A stretch of 64,000 bases of DNA. Source: Pseudorhodoplanes sp. (GTDB lineage: Bacteria; Pseudomonadota; Alphaproteobacteria; Rhizobiales; Xanthobacteraceae). The position numbers were made by a program, and so were the translations under genes. Under the pieces are notes generated by a model. That model was not told the DNA's origin. It searched no databases and worked only from the letters and a program-made list of their open reading frames with translations. Location: the NCBI GenBank assembly GCA_032027085.1, contig JAVSMS010000001.1, positions 2,997,126-3,061,125 on the forward strand, read 5' to 3'. This document shows, in pieces, positions 17,559 to 25,671 of the stretch. The stretch's first letter is position 1. Every line of letters starts with the position of its first letter.

Positions 17559-18572
17559 ATGCTCAAGATATTGCGCAGCGTAGCGCCGGCGCTGCTTGCT
17601 TTCGCTGCACTCCAAGGCCTCGCACCCGATGCGGCATTCGCACAGCAGCCCAAGCCGGTGTCCGTGATCGTATTTCCCGGAGGCTTCAACTGGCCGATCT
17701 GGGCGGCGCAGGAGAAAGGCTATTTCGAGCGTAATGGCGTGGCGGTGACTTTGACGCCGACGCCGAATTCCGCCTTCCAGCTCACCGGCCTGATTGACGG
17801 CAAGTTCGATATTGCGATGACGGCGATCGACAACGTGATCGCTTACATGGAGGGGCAGGGTGCAGCCAAGACGACGCAGGCGCCCGACATCATCGCCTTC
17901 ATGGGCGCGGACAACGGATTCCTGCGCCTGATCACCATCCCGGAAGTGAAAAGCTACGCCGATCTCAAGGGGAAGCAGGTCTCGGTGGATGCGATGACCA
18001 CCGGCTATGCCTTCGTGCTGCGCAAGCTCCTGGAGAAAGGCGGGCTCAAATACACCGACACTGAATTCGTCAGCGCCGGCGGCGTACTGCAACGCTTCCA
18101 GGCGCTGATGGAGAAGAAGCACGCCGGAACGCTGCTGATCTCGCCCTTCGAGGTGAACGCACAGGCCAAGGGGTTCAACCTGCTCACCAATGCCGACGAG
18201 GCGCTTGGCCGCTACCAGGGGCTTGTGGGGGCGGCGCGACGGAGCTGGGCGAAGGAAAACGAGGAGGCGGTCGTCGGCTATATCCGCGCTTATATCGCCG
18301 GCCTCGACTGGCTCTACGACCCGGCCAACAAGGCGGATGCCATCGCGCTCTTGCGCAAGAATCTGCCGAATATGTCGGCGGAGCTGGCCGCCAAATCCTA
18401 CGACATCCTGCTCAATCCGAAGACCGGCTTCGCCCGGCATGCCGAACTCGACATCGAGGGTGTGAAGACCGTGCTTGCGCTTCGCAGCGAATACGGCGAA
18501 CCGCGCAAGCAGCTCACTGACGCAGCCAAATATTACGACCTCCGATATCATGCCAAGGCGCGCGGGCAGTAA
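17559..18572 (+). CDS. Orphan ABC substrate-binding protein (NMT1/THI5/SsuA type)
   Basis: 337 residues from MLKILRSVAPALLAF, with a very strong AAGGAGGAGA ribosome site. A signal peptide ends at AAFAQQ. The mature chain begins KPVSVIVFPGGFNWPIWAAQEKGYF, the classic start of the NMT1/THI5-like periplasmic binding fold. No permease or ATPase lies beside it, so the partner is elsewhere or it acts as a sensor. Ligands in this family include sulfonates, nitrate, taurine, pyrimidine precursors and aromatic acids such as phthalate; none can be chosen. Confidence 0.75.
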   Translation: MLKILRSVAPALLAFAALQGLAPDAAFAQQPKPVSVIVFPGGFNWPIWAAQEKGYFERNGVAVTLTPTPNSAFQLTGLIDGKFDIAMTAIDNVIAYMEGQGAAKTTQAPDIIAFMGADNGFLRLITIPEVKSYADLKGKQVSVDAMTTGYAFVLRKLLEKGGLKYTDTEFVSAGGVLQRFQALMEKKHAGTLLISPFEVNAQAKGFNLLTNADEALGRYQGLVGAARRSWAKENEEAVVGYIRAYIAGLDWLYDPANKADAIALLRKNLPNMSAELAAKSYDILLNPKTGFARHAELDIEGVKTVLALRSEYGEPRKQLTDAAKYYDLRYHAKARGQ

Positions 18573-18694
18573 GCGCCGAAGGAATGAACGAAACGGCGCA
18601 CGATTCGCGTCTCCGCCGCGCTGTCGCTGGTGACTATTTATGCGAATCACCGGAAGATGTTTGGGCCGGTTATTTCAACCGAGAAGAGGACATC

Positions 18695-18745
18695 ATGGCG
18701 AAGAAAGCGAAGAAGGCCAAAAAGGCCAAGAAGAAAAAGAAGTAG
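18695..18745 (+). CDS. 16-residue Lys/Ala peptide
   Basis: ATG 18695 preceded by GAAGAGGA opens MAKKAKKAKKAKKKKK and stops at 18745; an intrinsic terminator follows at 18763. The composition (11 Lys, 4 Ala) recalls the basic tails of histone H1-like proteins. The good ribosome site and dedicated terminator argue for a real transcript; translation is unproven. Confidence 0.5.
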   Translation: MAKKAKKAKKAKKKKK

Positions 18746-18762
18746 TCTTATCGCGTTTCATA

Positions 18763-18800
18763 GGCCCGGGTAGCGTCCACTACCCGGGCCGTCGTCTTTT
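18763..18800 (+). terminator. Strong rho-independent terminator
   Basis: 11-bp perfect stem GGCCCGGGTAG / CTACCCGGGCC, 6-nt loop, followed by GTCGTCTTTT. Confidence 0.8.
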
Positions 18801-18919
18801 GAGGGGTGAGGCCGGAGGGTTTTCGGCCGGACGCTTGCTGCAATGGCAGGCGTTGAACATTCTGCTTTCGCTCCCCATCATCATGGGCGCCACGCGACGT
18901 AAGCCGTCTGGAGGCCCCG

Positions 18920-19231
18920 ATGAGCGACCCGACCGTCAGGCCGCGTCCACGGACGAAGACCGCGCCGAAGACGCAGCGGCCGCCGCTCTACAAGGTGATT
19001 CTTCTCAACGACGATTACACACCGCGCGAATTCGTGGTGCAGGTGCTGAAGGCCGTGTTCCGCATGGGTGCGGACCGCGCCTACGCCGTGATGATGACGG
19101 CGCACAGGAAGGGCGCCTGCGTGATCGCCGTCTATACGCGCGACGTCGCGGAAACCAAGGCGAATGAAGCGACCGATCTCGGAAAGCAGAAGGGATATCC
19201 GCTCTTCTTCACCACCGAGCCTGAGGAATAG
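18920..19231 (+). CDS. clpS: ATP-dependent Clp protease adaptor ClpS
   Basis: 103 residues. The family core is present: LYKVILLNDDYTPREFVVQVL (NDD/E ligand pocket), then RAYAVMMTAHRKGACVIAVYTRDVAETKA. ClpS delivers N-end-rule substrates to ClpA. The Lys/Arg/Pro-rich N-terminal extension (about 20 residues) is the flexible tail needed for delivery. clpA is not next to it; the neighbour is an unrelated leftward gene. Confidence 0.93.
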   Translation: MSDPTVRPRPRTKTAPKTQRPPLYKVILLNDDYTPREFVVQVLKAVFRMGADRAYAVMMTAHRKGACVIAVYTRDVAETKANEATDLGKQKGYPLFFTTEPEE

Positions 19232-19244
19232 CCGAAATATTATA

Positions 19245-19275
19245 GGCCACCGAGCTGGGGGTAAGCTCGGTGGCC
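19245..19275. terminator. Hairpin after clpS
   Basis: 12-bp perfect stem GGCCACCGAGCT / AGCTCGGTGGCC, 7-nt loop, 14 bp after the clpS stop. No T-run; probable but atypical terminator. Confidence 0.5.
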
Positions 19276-19456
19276 CGGATCGCCTGCGACGGGGGAGGGA
19301 TTTCGCAGGTTCTGTCGGCTCAATGTCTGATAGCGCACATCGTTCCCCCCGATCCATCCGGCAAGTACTGAAATAACGGAGGCAAAACAAACGCCGGACG
19401 CGGTCTGAATGTTCCGTGCCAATGCGGCGGCTGACGAAAATGCGCGGCAAATGCCG

Positions 19457-20875
19457 TCAGTCGAAACTGACACCGAGGGTTTTTTCGGGCTGGCCGGCGG
19501 AGCGCCAGACGACCGTGCAGTCGCGGCGGATGAGGCGGTTGCGGGCCAGAGAGAGGGTGAAGCGGTCGGGCACGTCGACTGTGGCGGCGACCTGCAGCCT
19601 GGCACCCCCGCGCGAGATGTCCAGCATGATGCAGCGCTTCTCGAAATTATTGGGACCGAGAATGATCGCGGCCTGGTGGATCTTGCTGCGGGGCGAGGCG
19701 CGCGGCTTGCGCACCGGGCGCTCCGGCTCGGTCATCGAAGCATCGTCGGAAGAAGATTTCGCCGCGCGCCGGGCGTCCCAGAGTTGCAGCACACGTCGCG
19801 CCGCGTCTTGCGAGAGGCGGCAATAATCGAACAGCAACTGGTCGAACTGGAATTCGACAATGTCGTGCTGGTGCGGGCGCGACTTGAGGATCAGATAGGT
19901 CACTGACCACGGAAAGCCGGCCGCCTTGCAGGCCACCATCAGGGGGTGGTTCTGGCCGGAATCCAGAATATCCGCGACCAGTTCGAAGCTGGTCCTGCCC
20001 AGCAGGGCCAGTCCCGCCGTTGTCTGCGCGAGCTGCTCCGCCTTGCAGAATTCATGCACGGCCTTGGCGTCGAGTTGGCCCCTGGCATGCAGCGCCTGAA
20101 TTTCGTGCAGAGCGGCATCACGCTGCCGGTGGATGTCGTTGTCGACCTGGTCGAAAATACGCAACAGCGTTTCATGCACATCCTTTTTGAAATCCGGCTT
20201 CACCCTTTTCAAGAGGCGCGCGCAAACCTCCTTGGTCGCGCGCATCAGCAGCCGGCGCAGGCCGGGAAGCGAAATGTCGTTCCGGGATGCAAGGATTTCG
20301 CCGAGAACCTCGTCGGTTTTCGTCTTGTCGAGGAGACGCGAATAGCCGCTGTCCGAGATGGCGGCGCCGGTATTGCCGGCGAGACTGTGCATGACGTTGC
20401 TGTCGCCGCGCTCGATCAGGATGTCGGTGACCGAGGAGCTGATGCTGTCGCGCTTGGAGACGGCGAGCAGGTGATCCTGGCTTTTGGTCCGCGCGATGTC
20501 GGCGAGATCATTGTCGGTGAGGATTTTGGATTGGGTGAGGACGGGAGATGCAACCTCGATGGCGTCGTCGCTGGCGAGCCGGCGGATGATTCCGGCCGGC
20601 GCATTTTCGGCCGCGGCCAGACGATCGCTCAATTCCGCGAGCGCCCGCGTCTCGATCTTGGCGACGAGGCGAGTGAACACGTCGTCGAACAAACTGAGTT
20701 GCTGCTCGCTGTAGCGCTCGCCATTCAGAAACAGGTCAGTGACGCGCCGCAATGTCTCGGCGGATCGGTCATGCGATCCAGAACGCAGCGATGCATCGAG
20801 TTCCGTGAGCAGGGCAGTGCCGGTCATCGGAATGCCTATGACAGCGTCGTCCCGGTCAGTTTCCGCTAAAGTCAT
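19457..20875 (-). CDS. DUF2336-PilZ domain protein
   Basis: 472 residues. Roughly residues 20-370 are helical DUF2336 (ETLRRVTDLFL, LADIARTKSQDHLLAVSKR, VTDILIERGD). The C-terminal 90 residues are a PilZ domain (DISRGGARLQV, then CTVVWRS and a final GVSFD). The c-di-GMP-binding motif start RxxxR is partly visible (RKPRASPRSK). Such proteins are widespread in Bradyrhizobium-type alphaproteobacteria with no settled role; a c-di-GMP effector role is inferred from PilZ. No neighbour gives further context. Confidence 0.75.
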   Translation of the reverse strand: MTLAETDRDDAVIGIPMTGTALLTELDASLRSGSHDRSAETLRRVTDLFLNGERYSEQQLSLFDDVFTRLVAKIETRALAELSDRLAAAENAPAGIIRRLASDDAIEVASPVLTQSKILTDNDLADIARTKSQDHLLAVSKRDSISSSVTDILIERGDSNVMHSLAGNTGAAISDSGYSRLLDKTKTDEVLGEILASRNDISLPGLRRLLMRATKEVCARLLKRVKPDFKKDVHETLLRIFDQVDNDIHRQRDAALHEIQALHARGQLDAKAVHEFCKAEQLAQTTAGLALLGRTSFELVADILDSGQNHPLMVACKAAGFPWSVTYLILKSRPHQHDIVEFQFDQLLFDYCRLSQDAARRVLQLWDARRAAKSSSDDASMTEPERPVRKPRASPRSKIHQAAIILGPNNFEKRCIMLDISRGGARLQVAATVDVPDRFTLSLARNRLIRRDCTVVWRSAGQPEKTLGVSFD

Positions 20876-21530
20876 GGAGAAACTACTAAGAGTTGCACTG
20901 CATTCACGATTCTCCGTTCGTTAATGAACCGTTGCAAAGCGACGCCGTCCGCATGGGGCTTGGTCCTTTGTTTGCGGCCTGTTTGCGGCGCGCAAACCAC
21001 ATCCTTCCCGCGGCGCAGGGCGCGCAGGTTTTGCTTCAGTTTTACCCCTCACAAAAATATGAGGGGTGGTGGAGCGCCGCGCGGCGCATCCATCCTGATC
21101 CGCACCTGCGGTGCGGGCGCGCGTTGACGCAGCGCGCTCGCCTCGCGGCGCTCCACCGCGGCGTTCTGATGGGGCCCGACAGCGCGGGACTGTTCCCCAC
21201 CAACCCCGGGCCGCGCTTCCCGGACCGCGCACACCTGGCCGGTCCGACTTAAGCAAGCTCCTTGCGCCCCGGTCCTATTGCCGGAGGGGCGGAGCCCCGG
21301 GGCCACCCGAGTGCGGATCGTACGTTACGACCCGCCCGCAGGGCGCCGCATCCCACTCCATCCTCAAGACGTCTCCGGAAGACGCCCCTCGTGCACGGGA
21401 CGATATAGGTATATTATCCTTTAGGAATAAAGTCAATAGAGGGCGAGATCCTTTATGAGAATCTTTTTTCGTCATTCCGGGGCGGCACACTTCGTGCGTG
21501 CCCGGAATGACAAGCCCTGCAGCTTCGCGC
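20876..21530. other. Gene-poor 655-bp stretch, very GC-rich then AT-rich
   Basis: Frames on both strands translate to Arg/Pro/Gly-rich sequence with no family similarity, typical of non-coding GC-rich DNA. A distinct AT-rich block lies at about 21400-21470 and an imperfect palindrome follows at 21470. It may be the remains of a repetitive or mobile sequence. Confidence 0.5.
21470..21512. repeat. Imperfect palindromic intergenic repeat (CATTCCGGG family)
   Basis: GTCATTCCGGG and CCCGGAATGAC flank an imperfect GC-rich inner stem. The same motif is, from memory, a frequent dispersed repeat in Bradyrhizobium-type genomes. Only one copy is seen in this window. Confidence 0.5.
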
Positions 21531-21749
21531 TCATGCCGCACGGCAGACTTCGCGGAGGCGAATGAGATTGCAGGGCAGCAGCATCAGGTGCAGCGCGACG
21601 ACGGGATAGAGGCCCCCGGCAAAGCCATAGGCTGCGAAGGCGATGTTTGCGGCGATGCCGGTGAGCCGCAAGGCCATCATGCCGCGCATCGAAAAGGCAA
21701 GAAGGGTGAGGCCGGCGGCAATCCAGCCCAGCATGTCGACCCACATCAT
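21531..21749 (-). CDS. Small membrane protein, YgjV/SemiSWEET-like pattern
   Basis: 72 residues from MMWVDMLGWIAAG, with ACAGGAG upstream. Three hydrophobic helices; the pattern LTLLAFSMRGMMALRLTGI and FAAYGFAGG..P..ALHLMLLPCNL is like the repeat of YgjV-type inner membrane proteins, but only one repeat is present. Function unknown. Confidence 0.55.
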   Translation of the reverse strand: MMWVDMLGWIAAGLTLLAFSMRGMMALRLTGIAANIAFAAYGFAGGLYPVVALHLMLLPCNLIRLREVCRAA

Positions 21750-21843
21750 GCGGCTCCTGTGCGCTTGCCCAGCGTGGTGATGGTCGCGCACAGCGAAGTA
21801 GTGGTTCAAAGTTCCCTGACGCAGCCTCGCAGGAAGCTGGCTG

Positions 21844-22323
21844 TCAGCGCCGGGAATGACGCCGGCGTGCGCCGCATTCGGCACAGGCGTAGTGACGATA
21901 GCTGCCCGTGTCGAAATGGATGTGCGCGGAGCGGGCATAGGTCATCACCAGGCCGGAATTGTTCGCGCGCAGCCACTGGACGACAGCGGCCTTGCGGCCG
22001 GGCGCCTCGAAATCCACGGCCATCCCGTAGCGATGCATGGAGGGCCGCCGCGTGCCGGCGATGGTGGCGCCGCGCCGGCAGGTGGACACGACCTTGACCG
22101 GACCGAAGCGGCCTTCGAGCTGCGCCAGCACCGCCCGCGTCTGCGCGCTAAGACAGGCGCGCGAGACGCTGCTGCCGCCGCGCCCCGCATGCGGCCGCTG
22201 CACGACCGCGGGCGCGGCGAATGGCCATTGCCAGAGCGTCGCGTAATTGTCGGAGAAGATCTGGGCCTTGGCGGGAACGATGCTGACAGGAATCAGGAAG
22301 GCAGCGGCGAGAAGTGGGCGCAT
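21844..22323 (-). CDS. Secreted M15/DUF882-like peptidase, copy 1
   Basis: 159 residues from MRPLLAAAFLIPVSIVPAKAQ (signal peptide). The domain has VVSTCRRGATIAGTRRPSMHRYGMAVDF, then SAHIHFDTGSYR. His-x-x-G-x-A-V-D and the later H-I-H are the zinc-ligand pattern of M15-type D,D-/L,D-carboxypeptidases. The C-terminus has a CAEC pair. Close paralogue of the protein at 24808. Likely acts on peptidoglycan in the periplasm (inference). Confidence 0.7.
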   Translation of the reverse strand: MRPLLAAAFLIPVSIVPAKAQIFSDNYATLWQWPFAAPAVVQRPHAGRGGSSVSRACLSAQTRAVLAQLEGRFGPVKVVSTCRRGATIAGTRRPSMHRYGMAVDFEAPGRKAAVVQWLRANNSGLVMTYARSAHIHFDTGSYRHYACAECGARRRHSRR

Positions 22324-22507
22324 GGAATGCCTCACGTGATTGCAATGAACACGACAGCAACACGTAGAAAGCAGCGCCCAAGAAGGAAAGTTCCCCGGAA
22401 GGAGGGAGGCAGCACCTATAGGAGTAGGCAGCCGCAGGGAACAAATCGCGCCCGGACGTTATTACCGCTCGCTCCGGCGCGGTGTTTGCGTCACCGAAAT
22501 GCGTCGT

Positions 22508-22741
22508 TCATTTCCGCGGCGAAGGAGTGGCTGGTACAACGCAGATGCGAGCGGCGCGGCAACGCTTCCCGCGTGGCTTGTTCAGGCCGTCCTCAGCTTC
22601 TTTTGCCAAGCGCAGCGCACGCAGCCGAGCCGTCTTCTCGCGCTGGGCCGTCTGTTCGATTTCATGAAAACTTTTGGTCGGCACGGCGCCTGCCTTGCCT
22701 TTGAATTGTGCTTCGGCGGCGTCCAGATGTTTCTTGTCCAC
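22508..22741 (-). CDS. Small charged hypothetical protein
   Basis: 77 residues, rich in Lys, Arg, Ala and Glu (KSFHEIEQTAQREKTARLRALRLAKEAED), predicted helical. The pattern recurs in small proteins of this bacterial group from memory. Same strand as, and 26 bp downstream of, the gene at 22767. Function unknown. Confidence 0.5.
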   Translation of the reverse strand: MDKKHLDAAEAQFKGKAGAVPTKSFHEIEQTAQREKTARLRALRLAKEAEDGLNKPRGKRCRAARICVVPATPSPRK

Positions 22742-22766
22742 ATCTTCACTCTACGATTTTGCTTGT

Positions 22767-22985
22767 TCACGCATAGCTTCGGCTGCGCTCTATCAATGAG
22801 GTGATCTGACTGTGCAGCTTGGTTGCAGCCTGCAAGCCGCCGGTGGATTCCGCCTGCTGCAAGAGCGCCTTCTGCACCGGTTCGGGCAGATTGTGCCATT
22901 GCAACACGACAGCGGCGCCGAGATATTTCAAAACCGTGTCGTCGCCTTCAGCGAGGCGAATGGTCTGGCGGGTCATGTCTGTCAT
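22767..22985 (-). CDS. Small hypothetical protein
   Basis: 72 residues from MTDMTRQTIRLAEGDDTVLKYLG; GGAG lies 8 nt upstream of ATG 22985. Amphipathic helical pattern (PEPVQKALLQQAES). No domain recognised. In a run of three small leftward genes (22508, 22767, 23029). Confidence 0.55.
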   Translation of the reverse strand: MTDMTRQTIRLAEGDDTVLKYLGAAVVLQWHNLPEPVQKALLQQAESTGGLQAATKLHSQITSLIERSRSYA

Positions 22986-23028
22986 GCTGTTTACTCCATA
23001 CATACAGGAATTTCGAACGCCATCGCGC

Positions 23029-23151
23029 TCAGAAGAGGCCCAGCAGGATCGCAGCGACGAAACCGAACACCGCGCAGATTGCGAATGTATCGAAACCGGT
23101 GGTCACGGCGATTGCCGACAGCCTCCGATCTCTGAATACTGGATGCAACAT
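23029..23151 (-). CDS. 40-residue single-span membrane peptide
   Basis: ATG 23151 with GGGAG 7 nt upstream opens MLHPVFRDRRLSAIAVTTGF and continues into a hydrophobic segment (FAICAVFGFVAAILLGLF) that ends the protein. A basic N-terminus followed by a C-terminal helix gives a clean N-in topology. Good ribosome site, same strand as the next two small genes. Confidence 0.55.
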   Translation of the reverse strand: MLHPVFRDRRLSAIAVTTGFDTFAICAVFGFVAAILLGLF

Positions 23152-23352
23152 GGTGCGCTCCCTTTCTGCGGGGCGGGAGCACGTGGTCTCTCAGCCGCTG
23201 CTGCCCTTTGTGGTTATTGTTCTCATACAGCGATTTAATTCATATGGGGACGAGTCGTCTGACTTGCGAGGGGCCGGGGGAGGCCAATTTTCCCAACAAT
23301 TTGCGTGGCCGAGGCTTGCCGATTGTCCTGAAACCACCATCACGCGAGCCGC

Positions 23353-23757
23353 TCAATCCGGCGCGGAGTCAGGCGCTTCGCGGCTGGCGAGGCAGGGATC
23401 AAGCACCGCGTGGCGCTCGTCGAGGCGCCGATAGCCACCCTTCATGAACACACGCTCGCCGACCTGCATGTCGTTCGACTGATAGGTCACGCACATGACC
23501 CGCACATCCGAACACATGACGAGATACCAGAGCGCGCCGTCGCCCTTCACCAGCGTCAGCTCGCCGGCAACCGAAAAGTCGATGCGCTCGTCCGTGGCCG
23601 GCAGGCCCTCCGCCATGGGACCGACCTGTTCGCAGGTCGCGACTGCTTTCGCCGGCTGATCCGGGGCGGAGAAGGCGGGGCGGCCGGCGAAGATGTCCTC
23701 CGCCGCGGCGGGAAGGGATGCGAGCAGGAGCAGGACGGCACAGGCGGCGCGCGGCAT
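23353..23757 (-). CDS. Secreted hypothetical protein
   Basis: 134 residues from MPRAACAVLLLLASLPAAAED, a clear signal peptide. The mature chain has four cysteines (TCEQVG, VMCSDV, VMCVTY, DPCLA) that could form two disulfides. No domain recognised. Divergent from the phosphatase gene, 134 bp away. The frame continues 85 codons upstream through non-coding-looking sequence; that extension was rejected. Confidence 0.6.
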   Translation of the reverse strand: MPRAACAVLLLLASLPAAAEDIFAGRPAFSAPDQPAKAVATCEQVGPMAEGLPATDERIDFSVAGELTLVKGDGALWYLVMCSDVRVMCVTYQSNDMQVGERVFMKGGYRRLDERHAVLDPCLASREAPDSAPD

Positions 23758-23890
23758 GGGATGACCCGGTTTGCCGCAATGCGGCGGGAGAGTGAGGAAG
23801 CCGTCGCAGGAAAAGATGGGCGGATTATGATGGCGCTCCAGATGTCGTTCGGTCCGGCACCAACGGCGAATGCCGAGGAACATCGCTGCG

Positions 23891-24622
23891 ATGATGACGC
23901 CCGTCGCCCATGTCTGCGCCTTCACCCATCGCGGGCGTGTGCGCGCGCAGAACGAGGACACGATCGTCGTCGGCGGCTGGGTCTCGCCGGCTGAGATGGA
24001 TGCGCCGCGCACATTCCGTCATCCGATTTCGGCGCCGCTTCTCTGCGCGGTCGCCGACGGCATGGGCGGACATCTGGCGGGCGAGGTCGCGAGCCGCCAT
24101 GTGGGGCGGCGGCTGGCGGATACGGGCGAATATCTCGTGACTGCGCAGCGGCTGCGCGCGACGCTGTCGCGCGTCAACAACGAGCTCTACGAGATGATGG
24201 AAAAGGATCAAGACCTCGCCGGCATGGGTACGACCGTTGCCGGCCTCGTGCTGGCACGGCCGTTGCTCTGGGTCAATATCGGCGACAGCCGGATTTACCG
24301 CGCGGGCGAGGACGGCCTGTCGCAGCTCTCGATCGACGACACTCCGCCAGGCCCGCGCACTGGTCGGATCACGCAATCGCTTGGGGCCGGCGATCCCGAC
24401 TGGCCGCTGCATCCGCATTTTGGGGAAGAGGCGCTGTCAGTGCCGGCGCGCTTTCTGCTGTGCAGCGACGGGCTCACCGACACGCTAAGCGACGAGGAGA
24501 TCGCGGATTGTCTTGCGCTGCCCGACGGCGAAGCCGTGCTTCAGTTGTTCGATCACGCCATGCGCGCTGGCGGCACCGACAATGTATCGATTGTGCTGGT
24601 GCGGGTGGAGGAGGGCGTGTGA
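23891..24622 (+). CDS. PP2C-family serine/threonine protein phosphatase
   Basis: About 243 residues. PP2C metal and catalytic motifs: HRGRVRAQNEDT, VADGMGGHLAGE, GDSRIYR, LLCSDGLTDTLSDEEI and GGTDNVSIVLV. The Asp residues that bind two Mn/Mg ions are intact. ATG 23891 was chosen because GAGGAA lies about 10 nt upstream; ATG 23870 is the alternative. No Ser/Thr kinase, FHA protein or type VI secretion gene is adjacent, so the substrate is unknown. Confidence 0.85.
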   Translation: MMTPVAHVCAFTHRGRVRAQNEDTIVVGGWVSPAEMDAPRTFRHPISAPLLCAVADGMGGHLAGEVASRHVGRRLADTGEYLVTAQRLRATLSRVNNELYEMMEKDQDLAGMGTTVAGLVLARPLLWVNIGDSRIYRAGEDGLSQLSIDDTPPGPRTGRITQSLGAGDPDWPLHPHFGEEALSVPARFLLCSDGLTDTLSDEEIADCLALPDGEAVLQLFDHAMRAGGTDNVSIVLVRVEEGV

Positions 24623-24667
24623 CGCGTACCACTCAATTCATGGCCCGCATGGCGCCAACGGGCCCGC

Positions 24668-24695
24668 GCCGATCTCGGCTTTAGCCGAGATCGGC
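24668..24695 (+). terminator. Hairpin after the phosphatase gene
   Basis: 12-bp perfect stem GCCGATCTCGGC / GCCGAGATCGGC with loop TTTA, 45 bp after the stop codon; short T-stretch (GTTTG) follows. Confidence 0.6.
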
Positions 24696-24742
24696 GTTTG
24701 ATACGCGTTCGCTATAGCGGACTTGCGGTACGCGGCCCTCCC

Positions 24743-24775
24743 GGATTTCGCTGCGCTCCATCCGGACTACGCTTC
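24743..24775. repeat. Dispersed palindromic repeat (CCCGGATTTCGCTGCGCTCCATCCGG family)
   Basis: CCGGAT and ATCCGG flank a TTCGCTGCGCTCC inner segment. From memory this is one of the commonest intergenic repeats of Bradyrhizobium-type genomes. Only one copy lies in this window. Confidence 0.55.
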
Positions 24776-24807
24776 GGGCTCGTCGCAAATTGCAGGAAGG
24801 CCTTGCG

Positions 24808-25323
24808 TCAATGGGGTGCCGACGGTGAGGGGACCGCTTCGCTGACCTTGGCTCGCGCAGACACAGCAGTGGAGGCGCGCCGGACGCTGCGGCTTCCACA
24901 GTCGCCGCAGGAATAGACGCGCCATGGTCCCGTGTCGAAATGCACATGACCGGACCGATAAGTGATCACCGCGCCGTTGGCATTCTGACGTAGCCAGGAG
25001 ATGATCGCCGCGCGCTGTCCGGGCGGCGGCACAAAATCCACCGCCTTGCCGTAGCGATGTTGCGAGGGCCGGCCGCTGCCGGCGATGACCGCACCGGGCC
25101 GACAGGTGGAGATGACCTTCACCGGACCGAACTGTCCTTCAAACTGTGCGAGCACGGCGCGCGTCTGCGCTGTGAGGCAGGCGCGCGACACGCTGTTGCC
25201 GCGCGGTTGTTTTGGCGTGGCAGCCTGCGCTGTTTGAATCGTGCCGTTAAGAGAGGTGGTCTGGGCCTTTGCGGGAACGAGACCGGCGAGGAGGGCGATC
25301 GCAGCAGCGAGCGTTTTGTGCAT
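24808..25323 (-). CDS. Secreted M15/DUF882-like peptidase, copy 2
   Basis: 171 residues; signal peptide ends at PAKAQ. Core RACLTAQTRAVLAQFEGQFG, VISTCRPGAVIAG, SQHRYGKAVDF and SGHVHFDTG is nearly collinear with copy 1 at 21844, with identical zinc-ligand pattern and a C-terminal CGDCG. The C-terminal tail differs (Ser/Ala/Pro-rich). Gene duplication followed by divergence is likely. Confidence 0.7.
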   Translation of the reverse strand: MHKTLAAAIALLAGLVPAKAQTTSLNGTIQTAQAATPKQPRGNSVSRACLTAQTRAVLAQFEGQFGPVKVISTCRPGAVIAGSGRPSQHRYGKAVDFVPPPGQRAAIISWLRQNANGAVITYRSGHVHFDTGPWRVYSCGDCGSRSVRRASTAVSARAKVSEAVPSPSAPH

Positions 25324-25671
25324 GAGAGCCTCGCGTGTTGTGAATCACTGCGAGAGCAGTCGTGAGTCCAATGGCGGGCGTGTGTTTCGAGTGTGTTCAA
25401 AAGATGTGTGCATGCGTGAAAGAGGTATGACGATGCAGCGCGTGAGGTGAATATTACCGCCGCTCGTTCATGATGCGATGCACCGGCTTGATACTGTTGC
25501 GCGTGTCTCGCATTTGCGACGCTCGATTTTCAACAATGCGATAATGACCAAAACACACTGGATACATCCGCATTCACGATGACAAAGATGAAGCCCGCAT
25601 TATTGAAGCGCTGCAGATCCGTGTCTCTCTACGAGATGTGAAGATGCCGGCAGCGTCAGCGGTGATGCCGA
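25324..25671. other. Gene-free 348-bp interval
   Basis: No frame with coding character, repeat or hairpin was seen. Confidence 0.5.
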
